A DNA stretch of 33,505 nucleotides from Streptomyces atriruber. Its GTDB lineage: Bacteria; Actinomycetota; Actinomycetes; Streptomycetales; Streptomycetaceae. Position numbers and translations under genes: made by a program. The stretch covers positions 1 through 33,505 of the forward strand of contig NZ_LIPN01000110.1 of NCBI RefSeq assembly GCF_001418325.1, read 5' to 3'. Under the pieces are notes generated by a model. That model was not told the origin of the DNA and ran no database searches. It saw only the letters and a list, made by a program, of their open reading frames with translations. The stretch's first letter is position 1; each line of letters starts with the position of its first letter. This document shows positions 8,695 through 20,025 of this stretch, piece by piece.

Positions 8695-8698
<4 letters not shown>
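7694..8698 (+). CDS. Peptide ABC transporter ATPase (DppD type)
   Basis: The 334-residue ATPase has Walker A GESGSGKST (38-46), Q-loop Q92, signature LSGGM (141-145), Walker B LLLADE (161-166) and switch His199. The oligopeptide-transporter C-terminal region with CPFVARC and a later cysteine, which binds an iron-sulfur cluster in some relatives, is present. The last ~28 residues are odd: they are encoded by a long palindrome at 8612-8654 and its flank, so the tail is unlikely to be conserved. It overlaps the next ATPase gene by four bases (ATGA). A normal transporter needs both ATPases. Confidence 0.9.
8612..8654. repeat. Long palindromic repeat element inside the 3' end of the DppD-type gene
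   Basis: The outer arms GTTGTG (8612-8617) and CACAAC (8649-8654) and the inner arms CACCCGTCCCG (8620-8630) and CGGGACGGGTG (8636-8646) form a 19-base stem with two G-G mismatches and a 5-base loop. I recall similar GTTGTGGGCA...TGGGCACAAC palindromes as dispersed repeats in Streptomyces genomes. Here it is translated as part of the ATPase tail rather than lying between genes. It could slow transcription or decay between the two ATPase cistrons. Confidence 0.65.
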
Positions 8699-11062
<2,364 letters not shown>

Positions 11063-11067
<5 letters not shown>

Positions 11068-12079
11068 CGTGCGGGATCGGTGCCTGCATGTGCCCGCTGA
11101 TCCACTGGATGGGTCCCTCGGCCATGGCGGGGACGTAGGTGCGCGCGTTGTGGCCGCCGCCCTGGATGACGTTGAGCCGCGTCTTCACGGGGCCCTTCCC
11201 GTACGTCCCGATGAACTTCCGCAGGTTCGCCTGCCCCGATTCCTCGGTGCCGATCTGGAAGGCGAGGTCGACCTCCGGGCCCCCGCGGTCGGCGAGGTGC
11301 CGGGCCAGCCGCTCCGGGTCGTTGGCCCGGCGCTCCTTCTCGTGGCCCGCCCAGAGCGGGGAGTCGGGGACGGTGTCCGGTCCGCTCGCGATCACGGCGC
11401 GGAACCTGTCCGGATGCTTCAGGACGGACTTCAGGCCGACGAAGCCGCCGGACGAGGAGCCCATGAAGGCCCAGCCGTCACGGGACTTGAAGGTCCGGAA
11501 ATTCGCCCGGACGAAATCGGGGACGTCGTCCGTCATCCACGTGCCCATTTTGGGTTGCCCCGGAATATCGCTGCCGTCGTAATAGTTCTTTGCGTCCGGA
11601 TTGAGTACGGGCATCACCACGATGAACGGCAGGCTCTTCCCTTCCCGCGACCATCGGGCGATGCTGCTCTCCAGCTTGAGGTCGGTCCCCATCCAATAAT
11701 TGTTGGGATAGCCGTTGCCGCCCGGCAGGGCTATCAGTACGGGGAAGCCGCTGTCGGCGTACTTCGGGTCGAAGTACTGCTTCGGCGCCCAGACCCATAC
11801 CTTGCCGGTGAATCCGGACTTCTTCCCCCGCAGCGTCGTCACGCCGATCTTCGTGCCGTCGTCCAGCGTGCTCTCGGTGGTGAAGGCCGACTTGGGGCCG
11901 GTGGGGAGGAGCGTCTTCTCGGCCGCCGCACCCTTCGCCTGCCCGGTGGCGCGCGAAGCCTTCGGGTCGTCGAAGCTCACCGGTTCGCCTTTGTCGGAGG
12001 AGCAGGCCGACAGGAGCAGCGCCGAGGTCAGGGCGGCGGCGGTGGCGGCGAGTGCGGTGGAGGGGCGGCGACGGTTCAT
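11063..12079 (-). CDS. Exported lipoprotein esterase of the alpha/beta-hydrolase (esterase D/antigen 85-like) fold
   Basis: The 338-residue product begins with a lipoprotein signal (basic NRRR tip, hydrophobic core, lipobox LLSAC, Cys26). The mature enzyme has a GSSSG elbow (207-211) giving Ser209 as the likely nucleophile, and GGGHN near the C-terminus with His310. An early segment (VWVWAPKQYFDP, VLIALPGGNGYPNNYW) fits putative esterases related to mycolyltransferases and esterase D. It would sit on the outside of the membrane and cleave an ester, thioester or acyl-sugar; the substrate is unknown. ATG 12079 is chosen because the signal peptide starts there; an in-frame ATG at 12130 would bury the signal. 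Upstream, AGGGC and GCCCT (12103-12119) flank a TATAAA core and may be a promoter-operator. Confidence 0.82.
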
Positions 12080-12181
12080 GGGGGCCTCGGGGTGGAGTCG
12101 AAAGGGCCTATAAAGCCCTAAAGCGGTCATTACTCACATGTAGAGGGGGAAGCGGGCAGGGACGTTCCCTCGACGGCTCGC

Positions 12182-12203
12182 GCACTACGCTGATCCGTAG
12201 TGC
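12182..12203. promoter_or_regulatory. Perfect palindrome upstream of the Ser/Thr kinase gene
   Basis: GCACTACG (12182-12189) and CGTAGTGC (12196-12203) form a perfect 8-base inverted repeat with a CTGATC centre, about 50 bases before the kinase start. It contains TACGCT (12186-12191), a TAnnnT -10-like hexamer, so a protein bound here would block the promoter. The rest of the 170-base divergent gap shows only the 12103-12119 inverted repeat near the esterase gene. Confidence 0.5.
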
Positions 12204-12250
12204 TGAGTCGCGCGAGGTGTCCGGCGCCGTGCCTGGGGGAGGCCAAGGTC

Positions 12251-13975
12251 ATGCATCCGCTCGAAGCCGACGAACCCACCGTGATCGGTCCCTACCGGCT
12301 GCTCGGCCGGCTCGGCTCCGGCGGCATGGGCCGGGTCTATCTGGGCCGCAGCGCGGGCGGCCGCACCGTCGCGGTCAAGGTCGTGCACCCGCACTTCGCG
12401 CTCGACGAGGAGTTCCGGGCCCGCTTCCGCCGCGAGGTCGACGCGGCGCGGCGGGTCGGCGGCGACTGGACGGCGCCCGTCCTCGACGCGGACCCGGAGG
12501 CGTCCGTCCCGTGGGTCGCCACGGGGTACGCGGCCGGGCCCTCGCTCACCGAGGCGGTGCGGGACGGCGCGCCGCTGCCCGAGCACTCCGTACGCGTCCT
12601 CGGCGCGGGCCTCGCCGAGGCGCTGGCGCACGTGCACGCGCTGGGGCTCGTCCACCGAGACGTGAAGCCCTCGAACGTCCTGCTCACGCTCGACGGACCG
12701 CGCCTGATCGACTTCGGCATCGCACGGGCCACCGACGGCACGGCCTCGCTCACCTCCACCGGCGTCTCCATCGGCTCGCCCGGCTACATGTCGCCCGAGC
12801 AGATCCTCGGCAAGGGCGTCACGGGCGCGGCGGACGTCTTCTCGCTCGGGGCGGTCCTGGTGTACGGGGCGACGGGGCAGTCGCCCTTCCCCGGTGACTC
12901 GTCGGCGGCCCTGCTCTACAAGGTCGTCCACGAGGAGCCCGAACTCCGCGCACTGAGCGGAGAGTTGCGCGACCTCGCCGCCGCCTGTCTGGCCAAGGAG
13001 GCGTCCGCGCGCCCCACCCCCGGGGAACTCGCCCGGCGTCTCGCCCCGGAGGGCGCGGCGGCGCTGGTGGCCGCGGGCTGGCTGCCGGGTCCTGTGGTGG
13101 AGCGGGTGAGCCGGAGTGCGGTGCGGCTGCTGGACCTGGACACGGGGGCGGGCGCGGCGGGTGCGGGCGCGGCGTCGGTGAACGCGCCGTCCGGGCCGGT
13201 GGCGTTCAACAACCCCTCCGTGGAGGGGTCCTTCGGGCCGCCCGACCCTTCGTACGGGTCCTCTCCCGCGTACGGGTCCTCGCCCGCGTACGCCGACGCG
13301 GCACCGGCCGCCCCCGCGGCGCCCCCTGCCCCCGCGGTGCCGGAACCCCGCTCCGAGGCGCAGGCGGACACCCGGCCGCCCGGCAAGTTCTCCGTCTCCG
13401 TGGCCGCGACCTCCGTGCCGGAGGGCCCGAACGGGCGCGGCCGCAGGATGAGTTGCACCGTCGCGCTCGCCGTGGCCGGAGCGCTGGCCGCCGTCACCGT
13501 CGGCTCGGTGTTCGTCTTCGGCATGCTGCCGGACGAGAAGTCGGCGAGCGACCAGGGCGCGGAGCCCCCGGCGTCGTCCGCCACGCCCAGCGCCCCGGGC
13601 GACTCCGCGGGCGGGGGCAGGGTCCCCGAGGCCTACCTCGGCGCGTGGCGCGGCGACGCCGACGCGGCCAACGGCAAGGTCCCCCTCGGCACCTTCACCG
13701 TCACCCTGCGCCAGGCGAAGCCGGGGGACCGGCTCGGCACGGTCCTGCAGCGCGACCCGATCGGCAACACGTGCACGGACGTCCTGACCCTCAAGTCGGC
13801 CACGAAGCAGGAGGTCGTCGCGGTGGGCAAGGGCGCCGAGGGCAACGGCGGCCAGTGCGCGCAGACGTCCCACACCGTCCGTCTGCGTCTGGAGGGGGCG
13901 GGCCGGACCCTCGTCTACACGTCGGACGACCCCGACGCGGGCGACCCTAGGGCGCGGCTGTCGCGGGTGCGGTGA
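12251..13975 (+). CDS. Membrane Ser/Thr protein kinase (Pkn type)
   Basis: The 574-residue product has a complete Hanks-type kinase domain (about 10-270): glycine loop LGSGGMG (21-27), ATP lysine K43 in VAVKV, HRDVKP (135-140, catalytic D137), DFG (154-156) and GSPGYMSPEQ. A proline-alanine linker (about 310-380) includes a repeated YGSSPA unit. One membrane helix (about 402-425) leads to a C-terminal outside domain of about 145 residues with two cysteines that could form a disulfide; it has no PASTA repeats, so the outside signal is unknown. ATG 12251 follows GGGGGAGG; an in-frame ATG at 12200 would add 17 residues. The last 29 bases overlap the convergent membrane gene. The EccC gene with an FHA-like domain starts the next block, a possible phospho-target. 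Confidence 0.92.
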   Translation: MHPLEADEPTVIGPYRLLGRLGSGGMGRVYLGRSAGGRTVAVKVVHPHFALDEEFRARFRREVDAARRVGGDWTAPVLDADPEASVPWVATGYAAGPSLTEAVRDGAPLPEHSVRVLGAGLAEALAHVHALGLVHRDVKPSNVLLTLDGPRLIDFGIARATDGTASLTSTGVSIGSPGYMSPEQILGKGVTGAADVFSLGAVLVYGATGQSPFPGDSSAALLYKVVHEEPELRALSGELRDLAAACLAKEASARPTPGELARRLAPEGAAALVAAGWLPGPVVERVSRSAVRLLDLDTGAGAAGAGAASVNAPSGPVAFNNPSVEGSFGPPDPSYGSSPAYGSSPAYADAAPAAPAAPPAPAVPEPRSEAQADTRPPGKFSVSVAATSVPEGPNGRGRRMSCTVALAVAGALAAVTVGSVFVFGMLPDEKSASDQGAEPPASSATPSAPGDSAGGGRVPEAYLGAWRGDADAANGKVPLGTFTVTLRQAKPGDRLGTVLQRDPIGNTCTDVLTLKSATKQEVVAVGKGAEGNGGQCAQTSHTVRLRLEGAGRTLVYTSDDPDAGDPRARLSRVR

Positions 13976-14588
13976 GCGCCGCGCGGCGCCTCTTCAGGTA
14001 CAGGTGGACGAGCCAGCCGCCCACCACCGCGCAGAGCACGGCCGCCGCGAGGCCCGGCAGCCACAGGTACGGGTACTGCTCGTGGATCCAGCAGGGCTCG
14101 CCGTGCGCGAAGCACTCCGGGCCGCGGCGGCGCCGCTTGGGCCTGGTGGCGCCGAAGCAGAGCAGCAGGAGCAGGCTCGTCAGTGCCGCGCCGGGGAGCG
14201 CGGCGGCCGCCCAGCCGATCGAACGGGCCGTCTCCTTCTTCCAGTTCGCCCGCGTCAACGGCGCGATGACCGCGGCGACGGCGGGCGGGGCGAGGAATCC
14301 GATGGTGATCGCGAAGCCGTAGCCGCCGCCCGGCCAGTCCGGGGCGATTTCGCCCCACAGCGTCTCGCCCCAGGCCAGGTCCGCCAGGGCGAAGAGGACG
14401 ACCACGGCGAGGACGGCGAGGAACATCAGGGCGCCGAAGCGCCAGCCGCCCCGCTCGCCCTCGCCGTCCCGCCCGCCCTTGCCGCCCCGTTTTCCCGGTC
14501 GGCCGGAGGTCCGCGCCCCCGGCACGTGGTCGTACCGCAGGGCGGGCCCCGCCGCGCGCCGCCGGACCTTCCTCGCCGAACTCCCCAC
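13947..14588 (-). CDS. Membrane protein of unknown function, four helices
   Basis: I do not recognise the family of this 213-residue product. A basic, glycine-rich N-terminal region of about 60 residues is followed by roughly four membrane helices; a loop carries RPKRRRRG and two cysteines (ECFAHGEPCW), and the C-terminus is KRRR-rich. The start is GTG 14588 because AGGAGG lies six bases before it; the in-frame ATG at 14633 has no such site. It overlaps the kinase gene tail to tail. It is transcribed in the same direction as eccC, 59 bases downstream of the eccC stop, so it may be co-transcribed with it. Confidence 0.75.
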   Translation of the reverse strand: MGSSARKVRRRAAGPALRYDHVPGARTSGRPGKRGGKGGRDGEGERGGWRFGALMFLAVLAVVVLFALADLAWGETLWGEIAPDWPGGGYGFAITIGFLAPPAVAAVIAPLTRANWKKETARSIGWAAAALPGAALTSLLLLLCFGATRPKRRRRGPECFAHGEPCWIHEQYPYLWLPGLAAAVLCAVVGGWLVHLYLKRRRAALTAPATAAP

Positions 14589-14647
14589 GGCCGTCCTCCT
14601 TTCCGCCGGGTCGCCCACCACAGCCGACTTCATCCGACCACAGCCGA

Positions 14648-17600
14648 CTACAACGGAGTCGTCACCGTGGCGATCTCGCCGTTGCCGAGGTGCAGCATGC
14701 CCTTGCCCGGCGCCACCGGGCCGCCGACCATGCTGCGCGAGATCCTGAGCCCGATGAGGTCGCCGCTGGAGCTATCCTGCGGCGACAGCAGGATGCCGCG
14801 GCGTCCCTTCTTCGCGTCGACCTGCCAGCCAGAGAAGCCGCTGCAGACGTCCTCCTCGTCACCGGCGAGGACCAGGGCGAGGCCCTGGTCGGCGCCGCGC
14901 TGGATGATCCGCTTGAAGTGGCTCGCCGCGTCGGCGTCCTCAAGGATCTCGGCGTCGTCGATGAGGACCACGACCGGGTTCTCCGGGGACGCCTCCGCCT
15001 CGTCGATGAGCTCCTCGAACTCGTCCTCGTCGATGTCGTCCTCGGTGAACACCTTCAGTACGCCCTCGGTGCCTTCGAGCGCGCGCAGCGGCGACTGGCG
15101 CGGGGCGGCGACGACGAGACGTACGCCCTGCGTCCGGAACGAACGCGCCATGTTCAACAGGACCGTCGAGCGGCCCGACTTGGCCGGGCCCGCGATGACG
15201 AAGGCGGGCACGCCCTCCGCCAGGTCGGGGCCGTGCCCCATGACCTCGTCGCCGCCGATGCCCACCAGCGCCCACAGCCTGGAGCGCGAGGCGTCCGGGT
15301 CGCGCAGCTCCCACGCCTCCTCGAAGGAGATGCGGCTCGGCAGCGTGTCGACGCGGAACGGGCGGCGGTGGCGCGGCACATCGGCGTCGCGGGCCGCGGC
15401 CTGCTCGCCGATCGCGGCGATCGCGGCGGCCTGCCCCTGACCCGTGGAGTCCTCGGAGAGCAGCGCGAACTGCGTCTCCGTGCCGCTCTCGTTCCGGAAG
15501 GCGCGGCCCGGCGCGATCTCCTCGGGGACCTTGCGGGCCGGGATGCCGAGCATCGAGAAGTCGGAGCGGTCGGCTAGGCGCAGGCCGTACTTGTCCTCGG
15601 TGAGGGAGGAGATGCGGCCCACCAGGATCTGTCGGTCACCCGTCATCACCATGTGGAGGCCGACGCTCGCGCCCTCGCGCATGATCGTGGTGATCTCGTC
15701 GGTCAGCGCACCGTGGTCGACCTCGCCGAGGGTGGGCAGCCAGCCCTCCCACCGGTCGAGCAGCACGACCAGGTGCGGCAGCCGCTCGTCCTCGGTGGCG
15801 TCGGCCCGCTGCTCGCCGATGTCCGCGTACCCCTTGTCGGCCAGCAGGTCCTGGCGGCGCGTGAGTTCGCCCTTGAGGCGGTTGATGAGGCGCACCACGC
15901 GCTCGGTCTGGTTGCGGCCGACGACGGCGCCGCAGTGCGGCAGGCGGGTCAGTGCGTTGAGCGCGCCGTTGCCGCAGTCGATGCCGTAGAGGTGCACGTC
16001 GGCGCTGGAATGGGTGCGGGCGAGGGAGCCCGCGATGGTCCGCAGGACCTGCGAGCGGCCGGAGCGCGGGGCGCCGCCGATCATCAGGTGGCCGAAGTGC
16101 GCGAAGTCCACGACGACGGGGCGGCGCGCCTGGTCGGCGGGCAGGTCCTCGACGCCGTACGGGGCGGGCGTGAGCGCGCCGGGGGCCGTGCGGGGCGCCG
16201 GGGCCGGGATCTCGTCGAGCAGCAGCGTCTCGCCGAGCGCGGGCAGCCAGGGGCTGTGCTGGGCGGGGATGCCGAGGCTCCGGTTGGCCTCGATGATCTC
16301 GTCGACCAGGACCTTCAGGTCCGTGATCTCCTCCTCCTCGCGGGCCTGGGCCTTCGGCTTCACCAGCGCGGCGCGGCCGAGGGCCGCCCAGTCCAGGGCG
16401 TCGACCCAGGGCGCGAGCAGCGCGGGGTCGGCGGCGCCGGGGCGGCGGCCACCGACGCGTCCCGACTGGAAGGGCACGAGGGAGGCGTGCCCGAGACGCA
16501 CGTACGCCCGTCCCGGGGTGTTCTTGGAGATGTGCCCGGCCTCGGGGGAGTCGATGACGTCGCTGGACTCGCCGCCGTCGGTGACGCGCAGCGCGATGCG
16601 GAGGTTGGTGTTGGCGCGGATCTCGGGCGACACGACGCCGGAGGGCCGCTGCGTGGCGAGCAGCAGATGAATGCCCAGCGAACGACCACGCTGAGCGATG
16701 TTCACGAGCCCCGTCACGAAGTCGGGCAGGTCGCGCACCATCGAGGCGAACTCGTCGATGACGATGAGGAGCCGCGGCACGGGCGCGTGCGACGGGTCGC
16801 GCCGCACCAGGTCCTGGTAGTCCTCGATGTCCTTGGCGTCGGCGTCGGCGAGGATGTGCTCGCGCCGCTTCAGCTCGGCGCCGAGCGACTCCAGGGCGCG
16901 CTCGACGAGGTGCGCGTCGAGGTCGGTGACCATGCCGACGGTGTGCGGCAGCTTCACACAGTCCTTGAACGCCGAGCCACCCTTGTAGTCGACGAGGACG
17001 AACGTCATGTTCTCGGGCGTATTGGCCACGGCGAGCGCGGCCACGATGGTCTGCAGCAGCTCGGACTTACCGGAACCGGTGGTACCGGCGATCAGGCCGT
17101 GCGGGCCGTCCTTGCGCATGTCGATGCCGAACGGGCCGTCGTACGACTCACCGATGACGGCCATCGTCGACTGCCCGCCCGCCTGCCACCTGGCGGTGAT
17201 CGCGCCGGACGTCGGCGGCTCCAGCTGCAGCACGTCGAGCAGCCGGCTGGACCCGGGCAGCGCGGAGTCCTCGGTCTCGCCGCTGATGTCGCGCAGCGGC
17301 GACACGGACCGCGCCAGGCGCAGGCACCAGGCGGGCGTCACGAAGTCGGGCCGTACGTCACGGAGCCGCTCGGCGCCGCTCATCTCGACCCGCAGCCGCA
17401 GCTCGCGCGGTGCGCTGGACTGCTGGGGGTCGGGCGAGGCGGTGTGCCAGGCCTGGAAGGACGGGAAGCCGCCGGGGGCGTGCTGGGGCTGCGCGGGCGC
17501 GTTCGGCACGCCCTGCGGAACCGGTCCGCCCCCGTACGCGTGGGGGACCGGCTTGGGCTCGGCGACGACGAAGGCCTGGCACTCGCCGGGCAGAAACCGT

Positions 17601-19396
17601 TCTTCGGTGTCGAGGCAGAGTGCGTACATGTGCACCGCGGGACCCTCGCGCAGCAGCCGCACCACGCCGGGCAGCGACCGCAGCCGCCGCGACCCGTCCC
17701 ACACGACGACGATGTCCGGGTCGGAGAAGTTCGCGCCCTGGCTCTTGTTGTCCTCCGCGGCCTTCACGCGCGCGTCGAGGATCTGGGTCAGCTCACCGAT
17801 GCGGGCGCCGACGGTCTCGGCGTCCGTCCCGATGAGTACGTTGATGTCCTGTCCGCCCGAGGGCCGGGCGTGCGGCAGCCACCGCACCCAGTCCCAGCTC
17901 TCCTTCGACGTGGCCTCGGTCAGCACGTAGAACTGCACGTCCATCGGGCTGTGCAGGGTCGCGGTCTGCGCCACGGCCCAGCGCCCGAGCGCGGTGGCGG
18001 AGTCGTCGGGCCCCGCGATGCCGATGACGCCAAGCCCCTTCAGCGGCAGGGCGACGGGTGCGTCCTCGATCTTCCACGTCACCTGGCGCCGGTGCTCGTC
18101 CTTCTCCGGGTCGTCCAGGACGACCTCGGAGGGCAGCTGCCCGGTGCCGAACCGGAGCAGCAGATGGTCGCCGTCGGTCCGCCGCCGCTCCCACAGCCGC
18201 GTACGGGGCCCGGTGCTCAGGGCGAGGACGCTGGCGGGGTCGGGCACGGCGTTGCGCCGGTCGAGGCGCTCGGCCACCAGGGCGTCCTGCGCGTCCTTCT
18301 CGATCCGAGCCTTGGTCTCCTTGTACTCCTTGACCTGCTTCGCATGGGACTTGCGCCCGTGCTTCTTGTCCATGAAGTAGTTGCCGAACAGCATGATGGG
18401 ACTCAGTCCCGCCATGATCAGGTAGTACCAGCGATTGAAGATCATCGCCGCGACGACGGCACCGACCAGCGGGAACAGCGCCATCAGCCAGGGCAGCGGG
18501 CGCGCCTCGAAGTCGCGGGGCGGGCTGGGCAGCCGGAAGTTGGTCTGCCGCTCGGGCGGACGCAGCCGCGGGGGCCGGTTGTAGTCGAGCCCGGCGCCGT
18601 CCTCGGACCACTTGAGGGCGGCGTTCGGCGGCGTGTACCGGACGAGTTCGAGAAGGGTGTTGCCGACGGCGATCTGCGCGCCGAGCGGCCAGGGGACGGT
18701 GTTGCGCGACCCGGCGGCCCGAGCCTTGGCCCGAGCTTCCTTCCGCTCCTTCCACTCCTTCCGTTCCTGCTTCTCCCTCTTCTCCCGCGCCTTCCTGTCC
18801 TTCTTGGACTCTCCCTCGGGCGGGGTGGACGTGAGCGGCTCGTCCTCGTCCTTCTCCTCGCCGAAGGGCGCACCGTCGAGGGTCACGCCCTCCTTGTCCT
18901 TTTCGTCCCCGTGCAGGGTGGCTTGGCAGGTGCCGTCCGTTGCAACTGACAACGTGAGGGCGCGGTCGGGCAGCTCCGGATCGTCGATGCGGATGTACGC
19001 GGCGGGCCCGCCGCCGATGTCGTACCGCCCGATGCCGAGCCGGTGCACGGAACCGGCGGCGGCCCCGCTCGCGACGCGCAGCTCGACGAGGCCGGAGGGC
19101 TCCCCCGGCAGACAGCCCGCGGGATCGTTGAGGCTGACGACGGCGCCCTCGCGCAGCGGCGAGGTGACGACGGTGGCGGAGGGGTCGACGGCGTACCCGT
19201 CGACGTAGATCATCGGCGCGCCGCCGCCGGGCGCCTGCTGCCCGTGCCCGATCGGGATGACCTGCGCGCCGCTGTGGCCGACCTGCCGGGCCAGTTCCAC
19301 CGCGATGTCCTGCACGGTGGACTCGGGATCGGCGTCGAGAACCACGTCGGCGGTGCCCCCGCCGAACGGATCGACGACGGTCAGAGTCAGGCGCAC
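14648..19396 (-). CDS. eccC: EccC-type FtsK/SpoIIIE ATPase of a type VII secretion system, with FHA-like domain
   Basis: The 1582-residue product is the motor and substrate receptor of an ESX/T7SS machine. Order: a ubiquitin-like N-terminal region (about 1-95); an FHA-like domain (about 105-252, GIGRYDIGGG to VGNTLLEL) interrupted by a highly charged 180-230 insert; two membrane helices (302-321, 324-341); a degenerate region; then three ATPase modules. The first has a full P-loop GTTGSGKS (771-778) and Walker B LLIVIDEF (876-883). The second, GGAPRSGRS (1107-1115), and third, GPAKSGRS (1403-1410), carry Arg where the P-loop Lys should be. GTG 19396 is chosen because GGGGAGG lies six bases upstream; the longer frame to 19588 has no match to the family. 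No EccB, EccD, EccE or mycosin gene is in the window. Confidence 0.93.
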   Translation of the reverse strand: MRLTLTVVDPFGGGTADVVLDADPESTVQDIAVELARQVGHSGAQVIPIGHGQQAPGGGAPMIYVDGYAVDPSATVVTSPLREGAVVSLNDPAGCLPGEPSGLVELRVASGAAAGSVHRLGIGRYDIGGGPAAYIRIDDPELPDRALTLSVATDGTCQATLHGDEKDKEGVTLDGAPFGEEKDEDEPLTSTPPEGESKKDRKAREKREKQERKEWKERKEARAKARAAGSRNTVPWPLGAQIAVGNTLLELVRYTPPNAALKWSEDGAGLDYNRPPRLRPPERQTNFRLPSPPRDFEARPLPWLMALFPLVGAVVAAMIFNRWYYLIMAGLSPIMLFGNYFMDKKHGRKSHAKQVKEYKETKARIEKDAQDALVAERLDRRNAVPDPASVLALSTGPRTRLWERRRTDGDHLLLRFGTGQLPSEVVLDDPEKDEHRRQVTWKIEDAPVALPLKGLGVIGIAGPDDSATALGRWAVAQTATLHSPMDVQFYVLTEATSKESWDWVRWLPHARPSGGQDINVLIGTDAETVGARIGELTQILDARVKAAEDNKSQGANFSDPDIVVVWDGSRRLRSLPGVVRLLREGPAVHMYALCLDTEERFLPGECQAFVVAEPKPVPHAYGGGPVPQGVPNAPAQPQHAPGGFPSFQAWHTASPDPQQSSAPRELRLRVEMSGAERLRDVRPDFVTPAWCLRLARSVSPLRDISGETEDSALPGSSRLLDVLQLEPPTSGAITARWQAGGQSTMAVIGESYDGPFGIDMRKDGPHGLIAGTTGSGKSELLQTIVAALAVANTPENMTFVLVDYKGGSAFKDCVKLPHTVGMVTDLDAHLVERALESLGAELKRREHILADADAKDIEDYQDLVRRDPSHAPVPRLLIVIDEFASMVRDLPDFVTGLVNIAQRGRSLGIHLLLATQRPSGVVSPEIRANTNLRIALRVTDGGESSDVIDSPEAGHISKNTPGRAYVRLGHASLVPFQSGRVGGRRPGAADPALLAPWVDALDWAALGRAALVKPKAQAREEEEITDLKVLVDEIIEANRSLGIPAQHSPWLPALGETLLLDEIPAPAPRTAPGALTPAPYGVEDLPADQARRPVVVDFAHFGHLMIGGAPRSGRSQVLRTIAGSLARTHSSADVHLYGIDCGNGALNALTRLPHCGAVVGRNQTERVVRLINRLKGELTRRQDLLADKGYADIGEQRADATEDERLPHLVVLLDRWEGWLPTLGEVDHGALTDEITTIMREGASVGLHMVMTGDRQILVGRISSLTEDKYGLRLADRSDFSMLGIPARKVPEEIAPGRAFRNESGTETQFALLSEDSTGQGQAAAIAAIGEQAAARDADVPRHRRPFRVDTLPSRISFEEAWELRDPDASRSRLWALVGIGGDEVMGHGPDLAEGVPAFVIAGPAKSGRSTVLLNMARSFRTQGVRLVVAAPRQSPLRALEGTEGVLKVFTEDDIDEDEFEELIDEAEASPENPVVVLIDDAEILEDADAASHFKRIIQRGADQGLALVLAGDEEDVCSGFSGWQVDAKKGRRGILLSPQDSSSGDLIGLRISRSMVGGPVAPGKGMLHLGNGEIATVTTPL

Positions 19397-19665
19397 GATC
19401 GTCCTCCCCGGAGCTGAACAATGCGCCTGACGATATCCGCTCCCCCCTTCCCACGGGCAACGGCCTGTGCGCGGGCTCATCGCGAAACGGCACGCAACAC
19501 TTCGCACCAGTTCGCACTCGCTCATAGCGGAGCTGTGACTGAACCGGGCTGTGATCCCATCCGCCCCACCCGTAAGCTGCTGGCGCAAGAGCGGAAGATC
19601 ACACCATCCGCGTTACGGGAGCCACGGGGGTTGGCCCTGCGGCGAGTTGATTGGGAGAGAGCCTC
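19397..19665. promoter_or_regulatory. Divergent control region between eccC and the WXG100-type gene
   Basis: The 269-base gap holds no gene. On the plus strand TAAGCT (19573-19578) is a possible -10 for the WXG100 gene; the -35 (around 19550) is poor. Direct repeats TTCGCAC at 19501 and 19511 (one helical turn apart) and GCTGTGA at 19532 and 19548 could bind a regulator. The eccC ribosome site GGGGAGG is at 19403-19409 on the minus strand; GGGAGAG precedes the WXG100 gene. Confidence 0.4.
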
Positions 19666-19965
19666 ATGGCCAAGGACCTTGATGTCACATATCAGGACAT
19701 GCGTGACGCGGCCAAGCACGTGGTCAAGGAGAAGGACAAGCTCAACGAGAAGCTCGACGGGCTGAAGAAGTACATCAAGAACCTCGTCGAGACGGGCTTC
19801 GTCACCAAGAGCGCCTCGAAGGCGTTCGACGAGAACTTCGACGAGTTCGTCGAGGGCGCCAAGAAGACCATCGACGGTCTGGACGGCATGGGCGACTACC
19901 TCACGAACGCCGCCGACAAGTACGAGCAGATCGACGACGAGCTGGGCCGGGCCGCGAAGAAGTAG
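19666..19965 (+). CDS. WXG100-superfamily secreted protein (EsxA-like, lacks the Trp-x-Gly)
   Basis: The 99-residue, almost fully helical and charged product has the size and helix-turn-helix plan of WXG100 proteins, which leave the cell through ESX systems as helical hairpin dimers. The turn reads VETGF (41-45) instead of W-x-G. The C-terminus carries YEQID (86-90), a good match to the Y-x-x-x-D/E export signal recognised by EccC-type ATPases. It lies divergent to eccC and is followed by a strong hairpin, so it may be made at higher level than the cassette behind it. The start follows GGGAGAG; a TTG five codons upstream is less likely. Confidence 0.85.
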   Translation: MAKDLDVTYQDMRDAAKHVVKEKDKLNEKLDGLKKYIKNLVETGFVTKSASKAFDENFDEFVEGAKKTIDGLDGMGDYLTNAADKYEQIDDELGRAAKK

Positions 19966-19984
19966 CAACGGGCTCGGCTTCGCC

Positions 19985-20025
19985 GAGGGCGGGGGCGACG
20001 GGACGTATCCGCCGCCCCCGCCCTC
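19985..20025 (+). terminator. 13-base perfect hairpin between the WXG100 gene and cassette 1
   Basis: GAGGGCGGGGGCG (19985-19997) pairs perfectly with CGCCCCCGCCCTC (20013-20025) around a 15-base loop. It stands 20 bases after the WXG100 stop and about 50 bases before the next gene, where no clear promoter is seen. It is therefore either a terminator or an attenuator that lets some transcription enter cassette 1. Confidence 0.7.

Noticed and set aside
15653..18949. 1098-codon open frame on the plus strand
   Set aside because: It is antisense to eccC, whose minus-strand product has full FtsK/SpoIIIE motifs; the plus-strand translation is low-complexity Gly-Val-Arg-rich, as expected of a GC-rich shadow.
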